DNA from: Hydrangea macrophylla
Lineage: Eukaryota > Streptophyta > Magnoliopsida > Cornales > Hydrangeaceae
Direction: 5' to 3'
NCBI GenBank assembly: GCA_033977485.1
Contig: CM066997.1
Location: 80,260,634-80,324,633, forward strand
Length of the DNA stretch: 64,000 nucleotides
Shown here: piece by piece, positions 1 to 12,140 of the stretch
Layout of the letters: every line of letters begins with the position of its first letter
How positions within the stretch are numbered: the stretch's first letter is position 1
The notes under the pieces: model-generated
What the model was told of the DNA's origin: nothing
Database searches by the model: none
Seen by the model: only the letters and a program-made list of their open reading frames with translations
Position numbers and translations under genes: made by a program

Positions 1-499
1 TTTTGGTATGTTTAGACATTTAACATGTCCTTAAGACGTTTATATATTGCTGTTTACGAATCTGCTAGAGAAGACGACTCTCGATTGATTGAATTGAGTT
101 CAATCGATTGAAGGTTCAATCGATCGAAGAGACTTCGATCGCTTGAACATTTCTTTCCGACAGTCAATCAAAATGGTTTCAATCGATCAAATTGAACAGA
201 ACATGAATTGTTCCTTTAGTTTTTTATAAATGAGGTTCGACTGTTCAATTCTAGATTCGGACTTCTATTATGCAACTATGGGTTGATCAGGGAGAATGTG
301 ACAACACAGATAAATATGATTAAGAATAATGGATTAACATAATGATGTTAGATACTATGCGGTTCATGTATAAGTACGATATCCACTCATTTTAATCAGA
401 GTAGTCAGGCCACATGGGAATTGTCATGTATCGATATTAGTACTGAGTTTAAGTAGGTTTGATAAGTTCTGGATATGGTACGCGGGCGGACGCTTAGTC

Positions 500-840
500 A
501 TGATATGCTTTCACATGCAGTGGATGGTTTATATCCTTAACGAGCAGTGAGCAGGACCATGTAGTCCTAAAGTAGCCAGATGTTCCATGTTATATCCTTA
601 ACGAACAGTGGATGATTTATATCCGTGACGAGCGGTGGATGGAGATCACTGGCATAATACGATGAGTTGTGGTCAAAGATTTGATATACAATTGTTCAAA
701 GCATTTTATCTTTGACATGCGATGGATGGGTTATATCCTTAACGAATGGGGGATGGACTGACGTGGTGTTCATGATTGCGGTGGATGGTCTATATCCTTA
801 ACGAGCAATGGGCAGAATGATGGTAGGTCTATATATGTGC
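500..840 (+). repeat. Degenerate short repeats inside LTR A
   Basis: The phrase GGATGG-TTATATCC-TTAACGA recurs about five times (near 521, 590, 625, 725 and 785) with variable spacers. It is an internal minisatellite of the LTR. Its position upstream of the conserved 3' block corresponds to unrelated repeat arrays in LTRs B and C. Confidence 0.6.
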
Positions 841-1185
841 GCAACGATTGAGTTTGTTCTTTCTAGATAGATTATGTTGATTATCGGTCTTAGGATAAAA
901 AGACGATAAGGGTTGAGTTACGTTATTGGAATACAGAGAAGATACTATGTAATAGAACTATATCTTATGACTTCATAACTTGTTATATGTTATATCATTG
1001 ATACCCTGTGAGTTTCTATTCACTCAGCTTTCAGTAAGCTGACGGCCGTTATTGCCTAGACATTCCCCATCCAGATTACCCTGTCCTTTTTACTGCAGAT
1101 AATGGAGCTTATGACGACGATTACTACCCTGAAGGAGATTATGCAGAGGGTGGCCCCACTAATGCCGGTTACGCTAGAGAAGGAG

Positions 1186-2292
1186 TATGGATGGCAACGG
1201 GGCGGGTATGGGATAGGGCCTCCATTTCCCGCCCCCGCCCCGTTTACATGAACATCATCCTCGGCCCCGCCTCGCCCCGAGAAGGTGTATATCCCATCCC
1301 CGACCCCGAGTGGTAACAGGGAACCCGACCCCGCCCCACCCGCCCCGCTAAGACACATAATGAGTAGTATTATTATTTTAAAAAAAAAAATGCTTCATCA
1401 ATCTATAAGGATCTGAGACTTTTTCTTCCAAAATTGAAAGAATTTAAGATAGAGAAATACATATAGAGTGGAATTAGGAGACCAACATAAGAGAGAGATC
1501 AAGGAGAGTTAGAGAGAGAAATTGAAATTGGGTCTCACTAGAAACCTCAAAACAGAGGCTGATTTGATACAAATACTGAAATACATCAAAAATGGTTTGT
1601 TGTTACAAATACATCACCATGCACAAAGTTGAATTGTAGTCGTTACACACACAATCACACACAGTCTCACACACACACACGTACACACACACACACATAC
1701 CCTAAATTGTATGCCTCGCACATACAAGAACACACACAATCAGACTTGCACACACAAGAATACATACATACAGACCTAAATCGAATTCTTCACACATACA
1801 CGAACACACTTAAACACATCTACATATGCTGAAATTGGGAGTTAGGGTTTCAACATTACTTTATCTATTGGATTTCATAGTTGAGAGAGGAAGGTATCAA
1901 CGGCGCGTCTGGTAAGAAAGTGGTGGCGTCCGGAGGGAAGTGGCAACCTCAAGATGGGTGCGTGTATGTATGTGTGTATGTGTATGTGTGTGTGTGTGTG
2001 AGAAAGAGAGAGAGAGAGAAAAAAAAAAGAGAATCATGCTGGAAGAGGGAGAGAGCTGCGGCAGTATTAGGTCTTTAGGTTTTTATACTGTTAGTATTTT
2101 AGGACATAACATCAAGGGTAATTTTGTAAAATCATAGTATAATCGGGGGCGGGTTCAAGATATTTAGCCCTACCCCCGACCCCGACCCCGACCCCGACCC
2201 GAACCCGGCCTGGGTTACATTGTCTTCCCCCATACCTATTAGGGGCGGGACGGGACGGGGAACCCGAAAAACCCGTCCCATTACCATCCCTA
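1186..2292. mobile_element. Non-autonomous hAT element
   Basis: The left end TATGGATGGCAACGGGGCGG and the inverted right end TAGGGATGGTAATGGGACGG are near-matching terminal inverted repeats. Flanking 8-bp duplications are AGAAGGAG (1178-1185) and AGAAGGAA (2293-2300), the size expected for hAT transposition. The ends are G/C-rich and hold runs of CCCGACCCCGACC near the right terminus. The middle contains CA-rich (about 1645-1700) and GT/GA (about 1965-2020) microsatellites and no transposase. It sits inside LTR A. Short reading frames here are simple-sequence artefacts. Confidence 0.85.
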
Positions 2293-2615
2293 AGAAGGAA
2301 GTTACATTGATGATTATCCTTACGCCAGCTGAAGACTGAAAATTATAGTTAGTTTTATATTTATGTTGAACTTGTTTAGGTTGACAGGTACTTGGGCATA
2401 TGTTGTCTCCAGACCTGTTGTGATCCTAAGGACCATACTCTGATGTTTGTAATAGATTACTGTTATTATATTTCAGTTGTTTATGTTACTGTTCCTGTTT
2501 ATCTTGTGGACTAGTACTGTGTGGTGTGGATATTTAGTGACTTTCACTTGTCATTCCCTATGGACCCAAAAATGAAATTTATTTTTCTCTATTTTTGCTG
2601 CTCCGAGGAGTGACA

Positions 2616-3342
2616 CAAGGAAAGATTCTGGGTGCCCTTATCTTAATTGAGGCACAATTTAAGGAGTCTTTGCCATAGTTGAACTCCTCAATGGCCGCTA
2701 TAAATATAGAAGCAGGCATACATGCAAAGGACTCAGCGTCAGTCTAGATACACTGCATTCAAAAGCATTCAAATAGCATTCTTAGCATTCAGAAGCATTC
2801 AACCTTACATTCTAGTGTTATCAGCAATCAATAGCAATAGGTTTGTCCCTTTTGTTATTCTCTTTACTGTTTTAATCTTTCATGAACATCAGTTCGTTCA
2901 TTTTTTCCAAACATTCAATAAAATATATACACGATTTATTATTTGTTTGTGATTGTTTACCTGGTAAACTCATCATTTGCTAGACTTGTGCGTTTCAGTA
3001 CTGTTTAGGAACCTTTAGGTGAGGATATTTTCATTTTCACCTTTCATAATCACCATTTTAGAAGTTAGATTTTTAAGTCTTGTGTATCACTCACACAAGC
3101 AGTTAGAAAATTAATTTACACAAATCGAGCTCGTTTGGCTCTGACACACCCGCACACAAACTACAGCAAATAGGGGCTTAACCACCAAAAAAAAACACCA
3201 GTTATTTTATTGTTATTTGATTATTTCTGTAAATTTTTCTGAATGATGCTACTTTTAGTGGTTACACATGGAAGTTAGATAGGAACGTGCACGATACATT
3301 GCAAACCACCGTTTTGTATTGTAGAAGATTCTGAAATATTAA
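2616..3342. other. Unassigned intergenic sequence
   Basis: No coding signal. A TATA-like CTATAAATATAG lies at about 2698-2709, followed by several copies of AGCATTCA (2755-2805). It could be an old LTR fragment, but no second copy occurs in the window to test this. Confidence 0.4.
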
Positions 3343-6300
3343 GGCCCCGTTTGATAACCATTTCATTTTTTTGTTTTCATTTTTCAGTTTTTGTGTTAGA
3401 AATTTTTGTGTTCATTTTATAAAAAGAAAATAAAAAATATGTTTGGTAACTTTGTTTTGTTTTTTAAAAAGAGAGAACAAAAACAAAAAAAAAATGCATT
3501 TGGTAACTATATTTTGTGTCAAAATTTTATAACTACGTAGCAAAATGACTATTTTGCCCTTAAAACTTCAAAATGTCATAACTTGTTGGGAAAAAAAAAA
3601 ATCAGAATTTAACCTCGTTAAAGTCTATAAGCTCATGTTGTTATGAAAACCATTTTGGAACCTAAAAAAAATATACGTCGTAAAATGACCAAACTACCCT
3701 TGGTGCTTACATATAAGAAGTTAACATTGTTAAAATCTTCAATTAATACGGAGTGACCTACCCTAGGTTTTTCGACGTTCTGGATCTAATTGTAGGGTCC
3801 ATTTGGCCTGAATATATTTGTAAAATGACTATTTTGCCCTTCAAATTTCAAAATATCATAGCTTGTTAAGATTAAACTAGAATTAAACGCCGTCAGAGCC
3901 TGTGAGCTCATATTTATGATAAAAAAATATTTGGGACCTAGTAAGTACATATATGGTAAAATGAGCAAATTGCCCTTGGGGTTTACATATACGAAGTTAA
4001 CATTCTTAAAGTCTTCAAATAATACAGAGAGGTCTACCCTGAGGTTTTTCGATGTTCTTGATCCAATGGTAGGGTGGGTCCATATGACCTCAAGATATTT
4101 GTAAAATGACTATTTTACCCTTAAAACTTTAAAAAGCCATAATTTGTTAAATTAAAATCAGAATTTAACGTCGTCAAAACCTATGAACTCGGATTATTAT
4201 GAATAACATTTTGAAACCTAAAACGTATATAGATCATAAAGTGACCAAATTGCCCTTGGGGCTTACATATAAGAAGTTAACATTGTTAAAGTCATCAAAT
4301 AATACAGAATAACGTACCCCAAGATTTTTTAACGTTCTGAATCCAATGATAGGGTCCATTTGGTATTAATATATTTGTGAAATGACTATTTTCCCTTCAA
4401 ACTTCGAAATGCAATAGCGTATTAAGACTAAACTAGAATTGAACGTCGTCAGAGCTTGTGAGCTCATATTAAGAGAAAGAACATTTGAGAACGTACAAAT
4501 ATGTATATATATATATGATAAAATTACCAAATTACCCTTGGGGCTTACTTATAATAAGTTAGCATTCTTAAAGTATTAAAATAATACAAGGTGACTTACA
4601 CTAAGGTTATTCAACATTCTAATTTGGCCTGAATACATAAGGGCACAATGATTATTTTACTCTTAAAACTTCAAAGTGTCATAACTTGTTAGGATTAAAT
4701 CAAAATGCCCAAAAAGTATATAGATCATAAAATGATCAATTCTGGTTAAATCTTAACAAGTTATGGATTTTTAAATATATAAGGGCAAAATAGTAATTTT
4801 ACAAATATATTCATGCAAATATACCCCACCATTAGATTCAAAACGTCAAAAAATCTCGGGCTAGGTCACTCTGTATTATTTGAAGACTTTAACAATGTTA
4901 GCTTTTTATATTTAAGCCCCAAGGGCAATTTGGTCATTTTGTCATAACTATATTTTTTTAGGTCACAAATGTTCTTCATCTTAAATATGAGCTCACAGGC
5001 TCTGACGATGTTCAATTTTAGTTTAGTCTTAACAAGTTATGGTATTTTGAAGTTTGAAGGGCAAAATAGTCATTTTATAAATATATTCAGACGAAATGGA
5101 CCCTGTCATTAGATCCAGATTGTCAAAAAATCTTGGGATAGGCCACTCTGTATTATTTGACGACTTTAATAATGTTAACTTCTTATATGTAAGTCCCAAG
5201 GGCAATTTGGTCATTTTATAATCTATATACTTTTTAGATTCCAAAATGTTCTTCATAATAATATGAGTTCACAGGATTTGACGACGTTAAATTCTACTTT
5301 TATTTTAACAAGTTATGTCATTTTAAAGTTTTAAGGGCAAAATAGTCATTTTACAAATATGTTAAGGCCAAATGGACCTTACCATTGATCCAGAACATCG
5401 AAAAACATTGAGGTAGGCCACTTTGTATTATTTGATGACATTAACAATGTTAATTTGTATATGTAACTCCAAGGGCAATTTGGTTACTTTATCATATATG
5501 TACTTTTTAGGTCGCAAATGTTCTTTATCTTAAATATGAGCTTATAGGCTCTGACGACGTTCAATTCTAGCTTAGTCTTAAGAAGCTATGGCATTTTGAA
5601 AATTGAAGGGCAAAATTGTCATTTTACAAATATTCAAGCCAAATGAACCCTACCATCGGATCCCGAATGTTGAAAAACTTAGGGGTTGGTCACTTTGTAT
5701 TAATTGACGATTTTAACAATGCTAACTTCTTATATGTAAGCTCTAAGGGCAATTTGGTCATTTTACCATCCATATATATATATATATATATATATACTTT
5801 TTAGCTCCCCAAATGGCCTTAAATTAGAATGGGTTCATAGGTTCTGACAACGTTCAATTAGTTTAGTCTTAACAAATTGTTGCATTTTGGAGTATGAGGG
5901 GCAAAATAGTCATTTTATAAATAGATTCAGACCAAATGGACCCCGCCATTAAATCCAGAACCTCGAATAACTTTTGGGTATGTCACCTTGTGTTATTTGA
6001 AGACTTGATTTTTTTTATTTATTAAATGTAAGATTTAAGAGCAATTTGGTCATTTTGCGATTGTATACTTTTTTTGTCCCAACAAAAAAAAATGTATGAT
6101 TTTGGCGACGCTCAGTTTTTTTTAATGCTAAGTAGTTATGACTTTTAAAATTTCTAAGGGCCAAATGATAATTTTGGATATCAAAATCGATTTTGTTTTT
6201 TTTGGAAGCTACTTATTTTTGTTTTCATTTTTGCTCCCTTTTTAAAAAAAAAAATTGAAAAAAAAAACGTTTTTTTTATTGCCATTTTCAAAAAAATGAA

Positions 6301-6355
6301 AAAAAAAACAAAAAAAAAAAAAAAAAAAAAAACAAAATGGTTATCAAACAGACCC
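3343..6355. mobile_element. Large foldback element with tandemly repeated arms
   Basis: The ends form an inverted repeat: GGCCCCGTTTGATAACCATT on the left and, inverted, GGGTCTGTTTGATAACCATT on the right. Inside, a unit of about 280 bp recurs about four times in one orientation (phases near 3545, 3824, 4106, 4380). After a turnaround near 4740 it recurs about five times in the opposite orientation (phases near 4785, 5065, 5345, 5610, 5905). Each unit contains recognisable sub-blocks such as 'AAATGACTATTTTGCCCTT' and 'CAAATTGCCCTTGGGGCTTA'. No transposase is present. A target duplication is not clear (flanks are A-rich), so the superfamily is uncertain; hAT or Mutator foldback are the options. 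The short reading frames inside are repeats of the unit, not genes. Confidence 0.75.
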
Positions 6356-6590
6356 AAAAAATTCCAAAATCCTTAAAATTAGAACCGATGCAGTCTCACG
6401 CTATTGACAAACAAATTGAAATTGTTTAAAGAATGATTTTAGATCAGACACAGACTTTTATACATACGAGAGAGACACCTACCAAACGATTAATATGTAT
6501 TGAACGGTTTCTCTTTTATTTTATATTTTTTGTATAGCGCAAAAGAGCTCAACAGGCTAATTTTCTCCAGGAAAATTTATACCAGTCTGG

Positions 6591-6793
6591 TATTAGAGTT
6601 ACCTATATAATTATTAGTTTATTAGTTTTAGGGTAGTTTAGTCTTTTACTTTCTATTAGGGTAATACTGTATACCTAGATATATTATTATTGTCTCTATT
6701 GTATTCATTCATTCAGTTTTTGTGTTATGAGAAACTCTAGCTCTCTTTTCTATTTTCCCTTGGTTGTTTTCTTGATTATTTAATATATTCACA
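6591..6793 (+). repeat. 5' LTR of Copia 1
   Basis: Begins TATTAGAGTT (expected TG replaced by TA in both LTRs) and ends in TATTCACA. It matches 11251-11452 along its length with scattered differences. The sequence before the 3' copy is a purine-rich tract and the sequence after the 5' copy is the PBS, fixing the orientation as plus. Confidence 0.93.
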
Positions 6794-7034
6794 TGCTATC
6801 AGAGCAGGTTCGAATCTCATCTACGATTTTCCCTTTGTTTTTTTTTTTTTCCGGATAATTCTGGTTCGTTTTTGGATTTCTCGCTGATTCAGATTCGTAT
6901 TTGGATCGATCTCGCACTGATTCGCGTTCGTTTTTGGATCTGTCCTTGATTCTGGTTCGTTTGTTTTGTGTTTTTGGATCTGTCTTTGATTTTGGTTCGT
7001 TTGTTTTGTGTTATTTAATTGCTTCATTTTCATT

Positions 7035-10000
7035 ATGGCTGCTGAACGCGATGATTCGCTTCAAGCGATTAGTGTTAAACTCGATGGAAAGAATTTTGCA
7101 TATTGAAATTATGTGATGAAAATTTTTCTAAAGGGGAAGAAGATGTGGGGTTATATCAATGAAGATTTTAGTAAACCTACGAATGAACATGCTGATAAAT
7201 TTGCAGAATTGCTAGATGTTTGGGAAACAAACAATTCAAAAATCATTACTTGGATCAACAACTCCGTTGCTCTCTCGATAGGTATACAATTGGCAAAGTT
7301 TGAATATGCAAAGCAGGTGTGGGATCGTTTGGCTAAACTATTTACATAGTCCAATTTTGCGAAAAGGTACCAATTAGAGTGTGATATTCGTGCCCTTGAA
7401 CAAAAAAATTTGAGCATTTAGGAGTTCTATTCAACAATGACAGATTTTTGGGATCAGTTGGCTCTTATGGAGTCGCTCGAATTGCGGGCGTTTGCACCAT
7501 ATATCGCTAGTAGGGAGGAACAACGTCTGGTTCAATTTTTGATGGCTCTACGTGATGATTTTGAGGGCCTTCGTGGGTCCATTCTCCATTGTAGCCCACT
7601 TTCGTTAGTTGATTCTGTTGTCCATGAGTTAGTAGCCGAGGAAATACGTCTTAAGACTCAGTCTGGAAAGGGAATTCTCCCCGACTCTACTCCGTCTGTT
7701 TTAGCAGCCCCTTTTCGACCCCCATCCAACAATCAGAATAATCCTTATTCGAGAGTTAGTAGTGAGGTATGCACCTATTGTAAGGAGAAGGATCATTGGA
7801 AGGCTCAGTGTCCTAGGTTGGGTCGAGCAAACTAGCCCAATAGCAGCAACCAGCCCTCACATGGTCGATCAACATAACAACACCAACCTCAACCTTCTCA
7901 TTGGAAATCTGACAACCAAACTCAGCAGCGTTCGTCTAGGCCTCCACAGCCTAACACTGCAGCAATTGTACCACCATCAGACTCATTTGGACCCGGTTCC
8001 CCTTCCCCATCCACTCCGTCCATGACCTCCCTTGCTGAGCGATTTCAGAAGTTCCTTGCCACACAGCCACATGCTATGGCTACCTCTTCACTAGGTATGT
8101 CTTCAGGTATGTCCTCAGGTATTTGGGTTTTAGACTCTGGAGCTTCTAATCATATGTCACCTGACTTGTCGTCTTTTGCATCCTTATGTCCTGCTTCTTC
8201 TTTGCCTATTATGACTGCTGATGGTACTCCCATGCCATTAACAGGTATTGGGTCTGTTGTCACATCTCATGTATCTCTCTCTAGTGTTTACCACATTCCC
8301 AAACTTACTATGAATCTTGTTTCTGTTGGTCAGTTTTGTGATGCAGGTTCCTTAGTCTCTTTTTCTTCTATAGTTTGTCATGTGCTGGATCCGCAGTCTC
8401 AGACGCTGATTGGGACAGGTCATAAGCAAGGGGGATTATACATCTTGGACAAGCTCAATGTACCAGTGGTTGCAGCTTCTAGTGTTGACTTGTCATCCTT
8501 TCGTTCGAGTTCTTCTTCGTCTAGTTTTTAGTTATGGCATTCTCGCCTTGGTCATGTTTCAGCCTCTCGTTTAAAATTTTTAGCTTCTACAGGACAATTA
8601 GGAGATTTACAAACTCATGATATTTCTGATTGTAGTGGTTGTAAACTGGCAAAATTTTCAGCTTTACATTTTAATAGAAGTATTTCTTATTCTCTTGCAC
8701 CATTTGATTTAGTTCATTCTGATGTGTGGGGACCCTCTCCTGTTACTACAAGAGGGGGGTCTCGATATTATGTATCATTTATTGATGATTGCACTCGTTA
8801 CTGTTGGGTTTATCTTATGAAACGTCATTCAGACTTCTTTGATATTTACAATACCTTTCGTACTTTTGTCAAAACTCAACATTCTGCTGTCATCAAATAT
8901 TTTAGATGTGATTTAGGTGGAGAGTATACCTATCATAAATTTTGTGAATTGCTTGCTTTAGATGGAACTATTCACCAGTCCTCTTGTACAAACACTCCTG
9001 AGCAAAATGGTGTTGCTGAAAGCAAACATCGGCATATTGTTGAAACTGCTCGCTCTCTTTTATTATTTGTATATGTCCTTAGTGATTTTTGGGGAGAGGC
9101 TGTCCTTACTACTGTCAATCTAATTAATAAAATTTCGTCCTCTCACTGCTCAGGTCTGTCAGCTTTTGAAAAATTGTATGGGCATGCTCTTGATTATTCT
9201 TCTTTAAAGGTTTTTGGTTGTACTTGTTTTGTCCTTCGACCTCGTGTAGAGCGTACTAAATTGTCACCAAAGTTTGCTATTTGTGTTTTTCTAGGTTATG
9301 GTGAGGGTCAAAAGGGATATCGTTGCTTTGACCCAGTTATTAAGAAACTATATGTCTCTTTCCATGTTGTGTTTCTCGATCACATACCTTTCTTTTCTAT
9401 TCCTGATAATCATCATTAGTTGACTAAATCTGATCTCATTCATCTAGACCCATTCTCGGATGATACTGATAGTGTGCCCTCTCAAGCCCCATGCACCACT
9501 GATATTGTCTCACCTCATGGTTCTACTTCTGCTGATACTGGTACCTTTGTCGCCTGATGTTACCTCCTTTCCTGAGGCCACCCAAGCACGTGCTGAGGCT
9601 GTGGAACCTCCTCGCTATCCTGCTCGCACTCGTAAGTTCACTCAATCACCTGATTTTGTTTATTCTTGTTATTCGGATTCTTTTGCATCCTTTTTAGCTT
9701 CAGTTCATGATCTCTCTGAGCCTCTGTCCTATAAAGAGGCAGCTCTTGATCCTTTTTGGCAGCAGGCTATGGCAGAGGAACTCTCTGCATTGTATAAGAC
9801 AGACACTTGGAGTTTGGTTCCCTTACCTTCTGGTAAGAGCGATATTGGTTCTCGTTGGGTTTATAAAATCAAAACCAAGTCAGATGGGTCTGTTGAGAGG
9901 TACAAAGCAAAATTGGTTGCCAAGGGTTTTTCCCAGCAATATGGTATGGATTACAAGGAGACTTTTGCTCCTATTGGTAAAATGACTACTGTTCGTGCTC

Positions 10001-11237
10001 TTATTGTCATTGCTTCTGTTCGTCAATGGCATATAACTCAGATGCATGTTAAAAATGCTTTCTTGAATGGAGACCTCCAAGAGGAGGTTTATATGGTTCC
10101 TCCTCCGGGTGTTCCTCATGGTCCAGGTGAAATTTGCAGGCTTAAGAAAGCCTTATATGGTCTTAAACAAGCCCCTCGAGCTTGGTTTGAGAAGTTTTCC
10201 ACTGTGATTACCTCATTTGGGTTTTCTCCGAGTGAGTATGATTCAACTCTCTTTATCAGGTGTACCACTGCTGGTCGTATTATGCTTTCTTTGTATATTG
10301 ATGACATGATTATTACTGGTGATGATGTTGATGGGATTGCAGTGTTGAAGTCTGAATTAGCTCGTTGTTTTGAAATGAAGGACTTAGGTCCACTACGTTA
10401 TTTTTTTGGGATTGAAGTGGCCTTTTTCTCCAAAAGGTTATCTTCTTTCTCAGTCTAAGTATACATGTGACATTCTTGAGCGTGCTCGCCTCACTGATAA
10501 TAGATTGTTGATACCCCTTTGGAGCTTAATGTTCGTCTTTCTCCTTCTGATGGTGTTCCTTTGCCTGATCCTACCTTATATCGCACTTTTGTTGGTAGCT
10601 TGGTTTATCTTACTGTTACTCGTCCGGATATTGCTCATGTTGTTAGTCAGTTTGTTACTTCCCCTACTACAGTTCATTGGGCTGTTGTTCATTGTATTTT
10701 GAAGTACTTAAGAGGCACTCGGTTTCAAAGTCTTTTACTTTCGTCATCTTCTTCCTTGGAGCTGTGTGCATACTCTGATGCTGATTGGGTCGGTGATCCT
10801 ACGGATCGCAAGCCTGTTACTGGATATTGTATATTTTTGGGTGATTCTCTCATTTCTTAGAAGAGCAAGAAGCAAGATGTTGTTGATGTGTCCTCCACAG
10901 AAGCTAAGTATCGTGCTATGGCTTCGACTACACGTGAGGTTATTTGGTTACGCCGGCTACTTACATATATGAGTGTCTCCTTTCCTAGCCCTTCACCTAT
11001 GTATTGTGATAATAAAAGTGCTATTCAGATTGCTCACAATTAGTTTTCCATGAGAGGACGAAGCATATAGAGATTGATTGTCACATTACTCGTCATCACC
11101 TTAAGCATCGAGCTATCACGTTGCATTTTGTTTCTTCTTCCGCACAGATTGCTGCTTTGTTTACAAAGCCACATCCGATTCAGCGTTTTCGTTTTTTAGT
11201 TGGCAAACTCTCTATGCTTCTAGCTGCAGCATCGTGA
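7035..11237 (+). pseudogene. Copia 1 gag-pol polyprotein, broken
   Basis: Starts at the ATG reading MAAERDDSLQ. The gag core ends in a zinc knuckle, CTYCKEKDHWKAQC (CX2CX4HX4C, about 7770-7811). The protease motif LDSGASNHM lies at about 8128. A GAG-pre-integrase LWHSRLGHVS block sits just past a stop at 8529. The integrase keeps its D (SDVWGP), D (CDLGGEY) and E (NGVAESK). RT keeps YIDDMIITGDD (about 10293) and RNase H keeps SDADWVGDPTD (about 10777). In-frame stops occur in gag (after FAY, after LFT, after NLSI), after the knuckle, at 8529, 9417 and 10858. Frameshifts lie near 9550, 10420, 10510 and 11040. It cannot make a full polyprotein. Confidence 0.93.
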
Positions 11238-11250
11238 GTTTAAGGAGGGG

Positions 11251-11452
11251 TATTAGAGTTAGTTATTATAATTATTAGTTTTATTAGCTTTATGATAGTT
11301 TAGTCTTTTACTTTCTATTAGGATAATACTATATACCCTAGATATATTATTATTGTCTCTATTGCATTCATTCAGTTTTTATGTTATGAGAAACTCTAGC
11401 TCTCTTTTCTCTTTTTCCTTTGTTGTTTTCTTGATTCTTTAATATAATCACA
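11251..11452 (+). repeat. 3' LTR of Copia 1
   Basis: Starts TATTAGAGTT directly after the polypurine tract and ends in AATCACA, followed by the TSD TCTGG. Counterpart of 6591-6793. Confidence 0.93.
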
Positions 11453-11457
11453 TCTGG

Positions 11458-11863
11458 ATCAACAAAGAAACATCCCTAAGAAAAGATGTGAGTAAGACCA
11501 AATATTTTGCTTGATGCTTATCTATTTGCATTATTGAAATATGGACCTCTTTTTATGTCTTGATCACCTGATAAGACAAGATATTGACAATGATTCAACA
11601 TCAATAAAGAAATGCATTTACTAGATAATAAAATTCAACAAAATATCATAATTGGAGCATCCCATTGGTATGTAATTAAGTACCATGCATGATCATCTTA
11701 TTTTACTTTCTTTGGAAAGCAAATTACAAAATTGAGTGACAATGTCGGCATTGGAACGAGAAAGGACAATTGAGGACTTATTGTAAAACCTTAGTGCAAA
11801 GAGTACCCACATCCTTGCGTTAGTTTCTTTGGAAATCATTCATGCAACAAGAAAAGAAATAAA
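11458..11863. other. No gene seen
   Basis: AT-rich sequence with no long reading frame, no element termini and no second copy in the window. Confidence 0.5.
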
Positions 11864-11865
11864 TA

Positions 11866-12138
11866 CTCTCTCTGTCCCATATTAAGAGTCTTTGATGTTA
11901 TTTTTTGATGTCTCATTTTAAGAGTCCTCTTTGAAAAGTCAAAGTACTTTAATATACACTTTTCAAATTTGTCCTTTATTATATCCAACTCTTCTCACTC
12001 TTTGTTTTGATGTGACACTATAATTTTGAATTTCAAAAAGGGCAATATTGAAAAGTAGAAAATCTCACCAAAATCAAAGTTGTCCCCATTAATAAGTTAG
12101 AATTCCCAAAAGAGACTCTAAATATGAGACGGAAGGAG
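11866..12138. mobile_element. Stowaway-type MITE
   Basis: The left end CTCTCTCTGTCCCATATTAA and inverted right end CTCCTTCCGTCTCATATTTA are variants of the plant Stowaway consensus CTCCCTCCGTCCC. It is flanked by TA on both sides (11864-11865 and 12139-12140), the Tc1/mariner target duplication. It is 273 bp and non-coding, mobilised in trans if at all. Confidence 0.88.
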
Positions 12139-12140
12139 TA

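Larger units (their letters stand above)
1..2615 (+). mobile_element. Gypsy-type long LTR (A), 5' part outside window
   Basis: Non-coding sequence whose 3' end (about 2540-2615, ending in GAGGAGTGACA) closely matches the 3' end of the complete solo LTR at 58816-61222 and the reverse complement of the one starting at 35660. The shared block runs from a 'CCCTATGGACCCA' motif through an A/T-rich stretch to a terminal TGACA. A second shared block at 1020-1060 (CACTCAGC, a short stem-loop, then GCTGACGGC) also occurs in both other LTRs. Sequence at 85-195 holds degenerate CAATCGATTG motifs like those in LTR C. No PBS follows position 2615, so this is a solo or truncated LTR. The LTR is interrupted by a hAT element at 1186-2292. 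Its true start and its TSD lie outside the window. Confidence 0.75.
6591..11452 (+). mobile_element. Copia retrotransposon 1, complete but decayed
   Basis: Two direct LTRs of about 203 bp bracket a 4.5-kb internal region. The 5-bp target duplication TCTGG (6586-6590 and 11453-11457) is perfect. The primer-binding site begins just inside the 5' LTR (about 6796, TATCAGAGC, matching initiator tRNA-Met). A purine tract (TTTAAGGAGGGG) precedes the 3' LTR. Domain order gag, protease, integrase, RT, RNase H defines it as Ty1/copia. The short LTR and overall size fit the Ale-type group, which is an inference. LTRs differ by several substitutions and small indels, so the insertion is not recent. Confidence 0.95.

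Noticed and set aside
1056..1358. 100-codon minus-strand reading frame rich in Gly
   Set aside because: It spans the junction of LTR A and the G/C-rich end of a hAT element; the Gly-rich composition comes from the terminal repeats, not from a gene.
1629..2137. Overlapping plus-strand frames rich in His/Thr or Val/Cys
   Set aside because: They are translations of CA and GT/GA microsatellites inside the hAT element.
3786..5804. Several similar 60-75-codon frames on both strands (for example ...KLPLGLTYKKLTLLKSSNN...)
   Set aside because: They are the same frame of the ~280-bp repeat unit in forward and inverted arms; similarity comes from repetition, with no start context or known domain.
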